In this document: in pieces, positions 1 through 12,200 of the stretch
Numbering within the stretch: the first letter of the stretch is position 1
How the letters are laid out: each line of letters starts with the position of its first letter
NCBI GenBank assembly: GCA_020882975.1
Contig: JAHRFD010000009.1
Location: forward strand, 107,264 to 157,858
Length of the DNA stretch: 50,595 bases
Direction of reading: 5' to 3'
Source: Microcoleus sp. EPA2
GTDB taxonomy: Bacteria > Cyanobacteriota > Cyanobacteriia > Cyanobacteriales > Microcoleaceae
Notes under the pieces: generated by a model
Database searches by the model: none
The model's input: only the letters and a program-made list of their open reading frames with translations
What the model was told of the DNA's origin: nothing
Position numbers and translations under genes: made by a program

Positions 1-270
1 GCGATCGCACCTGTTTCTCCTGGTACTGAATCTGTATCGAAAACCGAAGTTGTTACTTCAGATAAGGCTGTAACGCCAGCGGTGAAGATTGAAGAGGACA
101 AAAAGGCGATCGCACCTGTTTCTCCTGCTACTGAATCTGTCGATAAAACTGAGGTTCTTACTTCAGATAAGGCTGTAACAACTGCGGTGAAGATTGAAGA
201 AGACAAAAAGGCGATCGCACCTGTTTCTCCTGCTACTGAATCTGTGTCGAAAACCGAAGTAATAACTTCA
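1..270 (+). repeat. 105-bp in-frame tandem repeats, each opening with a HIP1 site
   Basis: Copies begin at 1, 106 and 211, each opening with GCGATCGC. The first two are full 105-bp units and nearly identical; the third matches for about 60 bp and then diverges. The unit is exactly 35 codons, so the reading frame is kept, encoding Ala-Ile-Ala-Pro-Val-Ser-Pro followed by a Lys/Glu/Asp-rich stretch. The array runs into the window edge, so the copy number is unknown. It is the visible start of the giant gene, probably a low-complexity spacer. Confidence 0.9.
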
Positions 271-3200
271 ACAAAACTCACAAACGAGGGTTCAGAAACC
301 GGGTTTTTATCGACAAATACTTCGTCACAGCCAACTGATTCGCTAAAAAACCCGGTTACTTCAGTCGCAGCAGATCAACCGTCTTCAGAAACAGCTTTAA
401 CTGAAAGTTCAACAAAAACTAATACAAATCAGTCAACATTAGAAACTACTAACGCTCAAAATCCAGTTATTCTGCCAAACATAGAAATTACTCAATCAAA
501 TTTAAATATTCCTACAACTAACTCATTGTCGAATCTCACGCCCGGAGTATGGACTGTTGGCGAAACGGGTCAAGTCAGCTTTGATTTCCTCGTTGATGCC
601 GGTCTTTATGAGGGAGAAATTGCGATCGTTAATTTATCGGGAATGGAGCAATATTCGCTCGATTCCGATGCTTTTAAACAAGAAGCAATTAAACGTGCTT
701 TAAGTAATTCAGAATTGGGTTATATTGCGATTAGCGATCGCCTGGAAGGTGCGAGATTTAGCGGTGAATTTGGCGAACCAAATGTTAATCATGGTCAATA
801 CCAAGGTATCAAAACTTTTGCGATGCCACCAGGGGCAAAATTTGCTGTGATGTTAGTTCCTAATAGCACCGTGCAAGAGATATCGGAATCTCCCAGTCTT
901 TGGGCGGATAAAACTCCCCTATTTTCAATTCCAGCAGCCAATCCCGAAAGTCAAGGAATGCTGGCTGATTTCACTGGCAAAGGTAATACTTTTGGTTGGG
1001 AAGATATACCAGGAAACCAGGCCGATCGCGATTTTAATGACTTGATTTTTGCGATCGATGGCGCGACTGCAAACGTACCAGAAATCGCAGCAAATGTCAA
1101 TGCTAATACTCAATGGCTGGAGTCAAAAGCAGGTCAAGAAGTTCTCAATAAAGCCCTAGTTAACGATCGTCCTCCTGCGATTAAACCCGTTGCAGATGTG
1201 GCATTAACTCCCGCACAGCCTACACGCACGATCGACCTCACTCAAGTATTTGTCGATCCGGAAGCTAGCACTTTAAAGTATGAATTAGTTGAGGGTAACA
1301 GTTCGTCTTTAGCTGTTAGTTTGCAGGGCAATAATTTACAACTTACAGGATTGCCACAATCGGGAATAACAGATGTCGTAATTCGAGCAACGGATGCGTC
1401 GGGTAATTCTGTCATTCATAACTTTGCAGCTACTACTAGCAATCTTCCTGGGGAATCTATTGCCAATATAGATAATGCCCTGACAGATTTTACAAAAATT
1501 CTCAATCAAAGTTCGCAAACTTTCAGCGAAGTTTTGAGCAGCGATGCAGGAGTAGAATCTCTGGGAAAACTGGCAACTGTATTAGAACAATATCCCGATG
1601 CTCTATCGTTATTTAATAAGCCAGATTCCCTCGCTAAACTCGGCATCAGTCAGAGCAATCTGCTGACAATCAAACAATTGCTGCAAAGTCCAGAAGTAGC
1701 GGCGGAATTCGGGCTATCAGTGTCTTTAGGGGAAGCTTTGAGTCATCCTGATTCGACGGAACTGGATGAGTTTTTGTTGAATGCTGATGAGGCGATTTCT
1801 CTGCTTCCCTCTGATGCTCAGCAGCCGAAAATTGGGTTTATTGATTTTACTGAAGGACAGCACATTCAGCGGGTGACTTCGGCATTTTCTTCGATAAATT
1901 CTCTGGCTAAATACGATACTTTTGCGGTCGATCGCGGGAATTGGGCGGAGCAATTGAGGCGGTTTGTAGATGGAGTGAAAGCCAAGGGTGAAAATCGGGC
2001 GATCGCCAATTTAAGTTTCGATTTATCCCAATTAGATGATATCGGCATTACGACTCGTTACGAACTCACTCCTGAAGAGCAAACCGCGATTCAATACGCC
2101 CGCGAAAATAACGTTTTGCTAGTTGTTTCCGCAGGTAATACTGGCGGTGTAATGTCAGCTTTGGGGCAAGCTAGCAAGCAATTTGATAACATTATTACTG
2201 TCGGTGCTGTCAATCAATTTGAGTCGAAAACTGACTATTCTGCCTACGGTGACGGACTTGATTTAATGGCTCCTGGGGGTTCGTGGAGCAACGATGCTAA
2301 TGCTTTTGTCGGTACTTCGCGATCGGCATCCTATGTAACAGCAGCAGCTTCTTTAGTTTGGGCGGCAAATCCAGCATTAAGTTTGACACAAGTCAAGCAA
2401 TTGCTGATAGATACCGCAGCGGATTTGAATGTACCTGGATGGGATAAAGAAACGGGATCGGGATTGATAGATGTGAAAAGTGCGATCGATCGCGCTTTGT
2501 CACTTGAACCAAAACCCCTAGAGCCAGTAAAACCAGGGTTGCAGGTAAGTTTATTCAGCGGAGAAGGCCGCGTTGAAACCTTAGCAAGAGCGGCATCGGA
2601 GCCAACTCAAAAGGCGATTTCTGAGTTAGAAAAAGCTCAGCAAGATTTACTCGAACAGTGGCAAGTATTAGCAGATTTGGGCAATCCTTCTCTCAGTTTA
2701 TCAGATTTGCAAGCTGACTCTGTTCAGAAAATTGCTGATGCTTTGAATAAGTATCGAGAAGTTAGTACGCAGGCTGGAATTACTGACGCTCACCACCAGC
2801 AAAGAGTAGAAGAATTAGCCCTTGCAACAAGTCACTATCTGATTGAAAACGACCGACTGCAAAAGCTTTTAGCCCAGCGCAAGGAACTTGAGGAAAGATT
2901 AGCTAAACTTGGGAAAGATAAATCGGCTTTAGAGGCAGAAACTCAAAAACTGTTAGAAGCCATTCAAGCACAAATTGCCAAAGCTGAAACAGATTTGACA
3001 AAAGCTCAAGCTAAATTGCTCAATCCTTTTGCCAATGTTGGCGATAATTTGCAGACAGATCCCGCACCTTGGCGCGAAGCTGCAAATAAACAACAAGAAT
3101 TTGCCTCTAATTTCCAGGCTCAAGCTGCGATTCAAAATGCAGAAGCGGCGAGATTTAGTGCGATTTCCAACAGCATTAACCCCACCCGCTGGCAACCTGT

Positions 3201-6200
3201 TGGTTCAGAAAAGGGCCTATCGGGCCGCCGGCGAGAAATTTGGGGTTGGGCAAATGACCCAAACTTGTCAAGACAGAAAAATCAATCGCAATGGCAATCC
3301 CAAATTGCTACTCAAAATTCTCAAAGTTTACAGCAGTTATCACAGAAAGCAGCACAGCAGCAAGGTGCTTTAAATCAGTACGCTCAATTCCTAGAAGCAA
3401 AACCAACTAATCTCGGTGAAGAAGGTCTCGATAAAGCTGGTAAAGTGCTGCAACTTTTGCAACAACAGGCCGCAGAACAAGCAAAGATTGCTGAAAACTA
3501 TACCAATTTAGCGGCTATTGCTGGGTCGCGCCAGCAACAAAATCAAATTCAAGCTAATTGGCACAATTCTCAAATTAATCGTAGGGAACAAGTAGGTACT
3601 AAACGGACTGGTAGTTCTGGAAAAAATACCGAACCTGTTTATGGATGGGTACACTATCCCGAACATATTGGGCCGCGGGATATGGCTCAACAATTAGCCT
3701 ATGGAGCAGCTTCGGAGTCCCAAGCTTACGCACAGTTAGCGCAACAAGCACAGCAACAAGCAAGGGCGCTGCAAGAACAGGCAAGAAAGTTAGAAACTGG
3801 AATTAAAGATTGGCCAGTTTTGAAACAGGGAATCGACTATGAAATTGCGGCGGATGCCTTGCGATTACAAGCGGAAAAAGATTTGTTGGCTTTGCACGAT
3901 CCGGTACAGCAGCAAAAGTTAGAAACGCTGCTTCAAGAAATCAATTTAGCTGAAAAAGAACTACAAAGACTGGAAAATGAAAAGATTCCCGCGCAACAGC
4001 AGTTAACCGATGCAACCGAAAATCGGTTGAAAGCAAGTCAGGCTGAGTTAGAGGCAATTCAAGCTGAGAAAGCCGAAGCTGCGAAGAATTTGCAAAACTT
4101 CTTAGAAACTGCTGGTTTCTTGTTGCCCTATCGCGAGAGATTGTTGGCGGTTGACAAACAAATTGAGAAATTAGAATCGGAACAATTGGATGCGTTCAAG
4201 ACAGTTTTAGAGTTGCAGAATCAATTGCAGAAAAATCCTAGCAATAGCTTGCAGCAACAATTGAACAACTGGCGAAATTATTTGCAGAATTTAGAGCAAG
4301 AATTGACTTGGGCGAAGTTGCAACGCGACCAATTAGCAATGGCTTTGGCTGATTCGCCGGAAAGATTGGCAATAGCTGACTTAATCAAACAATTAGAAAC
4401 CGCACCTGCATCTCTCAATCCTCAAGCTAAAATTGCATTCTTGAAGTCGATCGAGGGTAGTGGCGCGAATTTCTTAGCTGGGTTTGATAATTTAGCTAGT
4501 CGCTTAACTCAAGGGAAAACTGAGCAAGCACAAACTGAGAAATCTCTCGCAGCACTCCAGAAAGAATATCGCGAATTGGGTTTGAAGAAAGCCGATTTAG
4601 AAGATGTTCAGATTCCGGCTAAACAAAAGCAAATTGTTGATAAAGACAAGGAAATTGAAGGGACGGAAAGTGCGATTTCCCAAACCAAATCGAATCTATC
4701 GACAATTTCCGCAGCACAACTGACGGATATCCCAAGTGCGATCGCCTCTACAGATACCGCTATTCAGCAGCAAAAATCAGCCGTACAAGGCTATCAAAAT
4801 CAAATCAGCCAAGCTTTTGCTGCTGCTAATTCATTGGAACAGCAACGGCAAGCTAATCAAAATGCAGCTAATTACTGGAACAGTCAGATTTATGTGTTTA
4901 ATGCCGATGCTTATCTAGCTTATAACCCTGATGTTGCAAAGGCTTTTGGCTGGAACCCAAAATTAGCTTATCAACACTATCTCTCCTATGGCAGATACGA
5001 AGGACGATTGCCTAATCCACAAGCAGCCGTGTATCGAAATAATCATCAAGCTACTGCTAATTATTTGGCACAACAGCGAGATTTAGCTACCTCAAATGCA
5101 CAACAACTAAATGCCACTTTGCAGCCTCAAATTGCCACGGCTCAAAAGCAAATAAGCACACTGGAAACAGATAGGAAACTCTTAGTTCAGCTATCACAAT
5201 TAAATACTAAACTGTCCCAACAACAACAGCAGCGGGATAATCTTGTCAAAGATTTAGAAAAGCTGAATCAACAAAAAGCTGATACCGAACAAAAACTGAT
5301 TGACAAATATCGGGAAATTGAACTTACCAGTCAATACTTGGAGCAAGTTGAAGGTGAAGTCGATCGCCTGCAAAGTCGCCTCGATGTTCTCAATCGTACT
5401 GGTGTTTTACAAACTAAGTATCAGCAGGATTGGAACGCATGGCAGCAAGCAAATCAAACTCAAGTAACTGCCACAGAATCTTTATTAGCCACCCGTCAAG
5501 CTGGAGCAGCAGACAGGCAACAATTGGCAGATTTGCAGTCACAATTAAAGCCCGCTCAAGAGAATTTGCAAAAAGGTCGATCGCTCCAAACATCCCTTGC
5601 TGATACTCAACAAGCCCTCGCTTTTACCAACTTACAAATCGGCAACCAAAATTTAGTAATTCAAAGTGCGATCGATAACGATGCCGGCCTCGCAGCAGCG
5701 GAACGATATCAATTGAATTTAGCTGATGCCAGTCGGCAAAAAACCTGGTATTGGAACGGCAGTGCTTGGGCTTACAATGCTGGGGAAGCGGCCGCATATC
5801 GCAGTCATTTGCAAGCAGCTTCATTTATCGCAGATGAGCGGAACAAATTGTGGCAGCGCCGTCAAGATGCAGCGAAAAAAATTAACGAATTAACTCAGAA
5901 AGCGGCAGATCAACAGTCACAAATTGCCAGTTTTAACTCCCAGTTACAAGCCTTGGGAGGGATGACACAACTTGAGGCAGGTTTTAATGCGGTACAAAGT
6001 GCGATCGCATCTGTGAATCAGCGCTTGCAACCCCTGCAAAATCGCGAAAATCAACTGATTCAAACCATCAAAAATGCAGCATCTCAGGCCGCAAATCTGG
6101 CCGCAGAAATGGCGCAAACAACTCAATTAAAATCAACTTCACTGCGTCAGCTAATTGGTTTGGGAATGCTGGCTTCCGAATCCGATGTTGATTTCTTCGC

Positions 6201-9200
6201 AACACAAGTCGAGCCGCAAATCAACACTCATTTGGAAAAATTGCGCGGTCAAGGCCAAGATTTGACAAATCAAATCAACAGCATTAATGACTTAGTTGCT
6301 AATTGGGAACAACAACTTGCCAATACAACCGATCCGGTGAGTCAGGAATATCTGAAGAATTTGATTCAACTATCAAAATCTCAGCTTAGTAGTTTAGAAG
6401 CATTACAAGCATCGAGTCAAACTGCCGCTGACGATTTAGAAAAATTGCTGAAACAAGCAACAGAAGCGCTGCTTCCCTTGCGCCAAAAGCAAGAATTAGA
6501 AATCCGCCAGAAGCTAGAAAGCAATGAAAATCGCCTCAATGCTTTGCAGTCTCAGCTCAATTCCGAAAACGCGGCTGAAGCGGCAATTAAAGATGACACT
6601 GTGCTAGCTCATGCCCAACTTACCGACCAAGTTCGCCAAGATTTAACTAATAGCGTCAACAACAAAACTCAAGAGCTATTAGAGGGCAACCCGATGACTA
6701 AAAAATTGGGTGATAATCAGCAAAAATTGTCTGAATCTGTTGATACTTTGATATCGGAAATTGATAGTGAATTTGCCGATCCCTACGGCGCATATCAGCG
6801 GAGTGAGGCGAATCTGGAGGATGGGATTAAGACTCTTGGGGTTGTGGAAAATCGTGCGGATGCACTGGATGATAGTGTTACTTCTACTGAGGGGGCGATC
6901 GAGCGAATTAAACTCCGCATTCAGCAGGATGAAGAGTTGTGGCAAGAAATTGCTCCGATTGCGATGCGTTACGGTGTTGAGTCGCAGGAATTGAAGGATT
7001 ATCAGCAACAGTATCAAGCGATATTAGAAGCTAAATCACCTAAGTTAGCTCAAGCTCAGACTTTACTCACCAATGCTGAATCATTGCAGAAACAGGCTGC
7101 ATCGGAGTCCAACCGCTCTACAATTCTGACTCAGCAAATTACAGCCCTAAAAAATACACTCCCAACACAAATCAGGAATTTATTGGAGCAATCGAACCAA
7201 ATCAATAATGTTCAGGGGATATCTCCTTTTGGTCAAAAGTTAAACATCAATCTGGCCAACCAATTGACATCAATTTTGAAGGCTTATCCTTATGCTGACA
7301 TTATCAACCAGATAAATTCGCTGCAACAACAAGTTCAAGCGGCTCAAAATCAATCTTCAGCCCTAACTCAACAAGCAACTAACTTGCAGAAACAGGCTGA
7401 TATTCTCAAAGAACAGGCTAATGATGATGTTAACGCAGAAGTAAAAACATTGCGTTCAAAATTCTTAGAAGAGCATCCAGACAATGGCACTGCGATCGAT
7501 TTATTGAAAGGATCAACTTTAGAAGGACGCAGCCCAAATCAGCACATATCCAAATTGTTAAATTCAACAGTGGATGAATTGTTAGCTGCTGAAGCTGTCG
7601 AAGGGCGAAATCCAAATCAAGCGCTATTTGATAAAGCAAAAGCCGAACAAGCATCTCACGAAGCGCAAGGTTATGCAGCTTTAGCATACGCAAATTGGCT
7701 CGAACAACGAGCAGCTTATCATTGGTCTGTCAGTCGCAAAAATGGGCCTTACTGGTACGAGCAACGCTGGGTTAAAAGACGCTCTGGGAAAGGTTATTGG
7801 GAGACTGTTACTCACGTCGATCACGATTGGATTCTTTGGAATAACTATTCTCAGCTATTTCCCCAGGTGCGGCAACAAGGAATTGCACATCTCGTAGAAG
7901 CCGATAAATGGCGCAAGGAAAAAGAGCGCATCGAACCGCTGGCGAAACAGTGGACTGACGCAAATAATGCGGCAAATCAAGCCCAACCTCCTGTTAAAGA
8001 AGCCCGCGATTTATTTGCACAATTAGAAGAGGCTCGCAAGTCGATTCCAGGTGACAAAATTCAACTAGAATTATTAGAAAATCTGTTGCCAACGCTGAAG
8101 CAACAGTTAGAACAAGCGGAGTCTGAAGCCGCAGCCCAAAATGCTAAAGTGCAACAACAATGGGAAGAGTACGATACTAATTCTGAGGAGTATCGCGCTG
8201 CTGTTGCTGATATCCTGGAACGTCGCGGCGAACTGAACAAACAAGCCATAGAAACTCAGCAAGAAATTGCCGAATCCGAAAAATGGGTTGAGCGGCAAAG
8301 TGTAGCGCTATCAGCGGAATTAGCAGGCACAAAAGCACTAATTGATTCGCTGAAACAGCAACAGCAAGCAATCACCAATCAAATAGCAAAATTTGTCCAA
8401 CAAGGTGCTACTGTAGACGGTTTGCAAGACTTATATAGCAAAGAAGCACAGTTAAAACAAACCTTGCAGCTAGTGACAAATAAAGCTGCAATTCTCACCG
8501 CACAGCAAACCACCCTGACCCAAAAACGCACGCTGTTAACAGCACAAAATGAGGTAATTATTGCCGAACAAAGGTTACTTGATGCCTACACCAAAGACCC
8601 CGATGCCGACACCAGCAATTTACAAAAACAATTGCAAGATGCCCGCGCTGCTTTAGCCGAAGCCCAGCGCTTAGCAGAACAAGCTGAAGCTGCTAGCAAG
8701 ATTCTCACCGCGCCATTGCAACAGTTGAAAGAAGATTTGTTGGTGCAAAATGACGAACATCTCAAGCAAGCAAGGGAAAATCAACAGATTTTGAAAGCGT
8801 TGGTAGAAGCAACTCAGGCGAATGCTAACTACACCATTCAAGCAGCACAAAAGCAGCAAGAAGTCAATAACTTTGAGTTCCAGATTTTGCAGCGATTGCA
8901 GCAAGCAACTGACGCGGGTTTCAAAGAAGCGAAAGCGCTGTTAGATGTGGCCAAGAACAACGACATGGCGACGGCGGCAGAGATTTACTATCGCGATTAC
9001 AGCGACTTAGCGAGCGATCGAGGTAACAAAAGCAGTCCCGGTTTAGCGCAACCTCAAGACCGAATCTTAGCCGATCGCTATTATCAGGAAATGCTGAATA
9101 ACCGGGAGTTGCAGCGCCGTGCTCAAGCACAAGCTGATGCCTTTGGAGCAGCGAGAAAAACTGCTGAAGCACAGATGAAAACGCTGCAAGCACAGCAAGA

Positions 9201-12200
9201 AACGGCTGCTAAAATATTGAGCGATTTAAATGACAAAATTGCCACTACCCAGGAGGAAAGGGAGAAAAAAGAACAGGAATTAGCCATTGCACAAGCACGT
9301 TTGGATGGGATTACTCGCATCCGCGAACAAACGGAACAAACTTTTATTCAGTTAGTAACCATCGAAAAACTGAATTTAGCCCAAGCGCAATTAGAGCAAG
9401 AGATTGCCGAATCGCGGCAGAAGGGAATTGATGAAGCAGTGCAAGCGAGGATGGAGCGAGACAGAGTAGAAACGGCACGTCAGAGAACAGAAACTGTTGC
9501 CAAAATCGAACTGTTGCGGCAACTGCAAGCGGAAGACAATCTGCGGCAATCGTTAAATGAGGCGCGGGGAAATCTGGGAATGACTACCCTCGAAGCAACG
9601 GACGATCCGGTGCAATTGCAAACACAATTAGCGGGACTTCTGGCATCGCTGAAAGATTTGGAAACTCAGCAGGAATCTGATTTGCCGGCGGATTTGAAGG
9701 CGTTGTTAGCAGAAGCGCGGGGCGATATCCATGAAGCGCTGCAAGGCAAAGAAGCGGCGAATATTCAGGAAAATCTGCTGAAGGCAATGGACGGTTTGAT
9801 CGGGCAAATTGAGCAGTACAAAACTGAGATAAATCGCATCGATTTAGAGGAACAGTGGGATACTCAGTTGTTGCAAACTGCCCAAACTGATTTGCAAGGT
9901 GCTTCTCAACAATTGTTGAAAGAGTTGCAGCGTGCTGAGGAATTATCGGGTGAAAAGCAGGTGATTGAGCCGCTGTATATGGAGGCTTTGACTAAGGTTG
10001 CTTATGCGGAACAAGCGGTGGGTATTTCTGAGGATTTGGCTAAGCAGTCGAAGGAGATGTTGGAGCAAATTATCAAGCAGCGGGTTGCGGAACGGAAGGC
10101 GCGGAAGAAGGCTTTTTGGAATAAGATATTGGGCATTGTTTCAACTGTTTTGTCGCTCCTTGGTGCGGTTCTGACTTTTGTTCCTGGTGCTAATTTGGTA
10201 GGTCTGGCTTTGGGTGCGATCGGTGGTGCTATTAATGTGGTGCAAGCTGCTATTAATGGCGACTGGATGGGAGCGATCTTTAGTGCAATTATGGCTGGCG
10301 CAAGTTTTGTTGGTGGTGCGATCGGTAATGGAATCAAAGCAGGTCAGGCAATGGTTATGGGTATGACTAAAGCCGTTGCTCAAAAAGTTTTCACCACTAT
10401 AAAAGCTTTCCAATCTTTGGCTTCAGGTGCTTTCAACGGCGTGCGAAATCTCTTGTCTGGTGACAAGATTATGGGTTTCCTTCAAATCATGGGTGGACTT
10501 GCTGGTGCTGCTACCAGTGGCATTTCTGGCTTCGTTCAAGGTGGATTAAGTGACCTGAGTGACATTGGAAAATTTGGCTACAAAGTATTAGAGTCCCTAT
10601 CTAAAGCTCCCACTTTAATTTATGGAGGGATTAAAGCGATTCAATCAGGAGATTGGGTTGGCGGGATTGGGAACATGATTAAAGGTGTTGTCTCGTTAGG
10701 GAAAACTTGGACGAATGATTTTAATGATGGTAGTGAATCTCCAGGGGAGAAAATTGCCAACATCTTAGAAAACGTTAGTTCTGTTGGTATTGGTGTTAGC
10801 AAGTTCATCACAGGTGGTTTAGAGGGAGTGTTAGAAGGGTTAGGTGATATTCTGGATGGATTGGGGGATGATATTCAGAAGTGGGTTGAGAAGATTTTAA
10901 TTCCTAATTCGGAGGAATATCAACAGTCTCAAATTCCATCTGAACAAATGACTGAGGAAGAATATTTTAAGTGGTTGGGAGAACATCCTGAATTATTAAT
11001 GTCTAATTTTCTACCAAATCAGGAATCTGGCGAGCAACAAGAAGTTTTAAATCAAATCATCAAAGTAGTTTTAGACGAAGGAGCTAAGGAGCTAAATAAT
11101 CTCATCGGTGGTACTCCAAACTGGGAAATGCTCAAAGAGAGTAACCGTGAACAAATCAAAGAAATGTTGGTTAAGTATCTAGTTATAAGTGATTTGTTGG
11201 ATATCAATCAGAAAGAATTTTTCACGGAAATGTTATCCAAAAATTCACGCTTGGAAAAAAATATAAACCAACTATCTGAAAAAGATCCAGAAATAAAAAT
11301 GCTACTCGGTCAGCAAAATTTATCTGGAGTAAAAGCAAACCTTTTGAGTATTTATCATGTCCCGCAGACTAAATTTGGACATCGGAATCCCTCGCAGAAA
11401 AGTCCAGCTTTAATGTTTCTGAATGGTAAATTAATTTCAGATGCGTGGATTAACTCTTCAGGTAGCGTTCAAACAAATGGTGTTAACAAGACTAAGCTCT
11501 TCAATGCTTTAAAAGGTATGGGGTTGTTAAATGCTAATTCTGTTTTCTATCGAATTCCAGGATATACATGGAATACCCAGAAGGTTGTAGATGGAATTGA
11601 AAAATTCTCTGCCCTGGATTATCCCGAAATACCAGGTCAGAAAGGAAATATCAATTTGATTGTCACTTACAATGCTATTCCTAGTAGTAAAGGTCATTAT
11701 AATACGGCTGAACGATTTGCCGATGATGCTGGTAAATATCTTGCTGAACTCACCCAAGCATTTTACGATAAAGGAATTTCTCATCAGTACGTTACAGGTC
11801 ATAGTTTAGCTAGTGTTGTAACACTTTCAGCGATTAGTAGTAATGCAAAAATTGAGAAGGCATTTATCTATCAACCTGCCGTTCCTCAAAAGGATATTAA
11901 ACCTGCTAGCAAGTATGGTATAGGGATAGAAAATAATAATTATTTTCAACGTTTTTATTACACAACGAGTTCAACAGATCAAGTTCTCCAATTAGCGCAA
12001 TCAACAGCGAATTTGAGTAGTGCATTGGGTAGGGGCGATCAATTCGGCAATGGCCCAGTTAATAACATTTCTTCAAAATTTAATTATAGTTCCGATATTT
12101 CACATCAAGTTCAAGATCATGGAGGATATATTAATCCTCAAACAGGAGGCAAACAAGAATGGAGTCAGTCTAGCGATCTTCAGGAAAGGATATTGGAAAT

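Noticed and set aside
82..84. GTG as the start of the giant gene
   Set aside because: It lies within a 105-bp repeat unit and the frame is open back to base 1, so the true start is upstream of the window.
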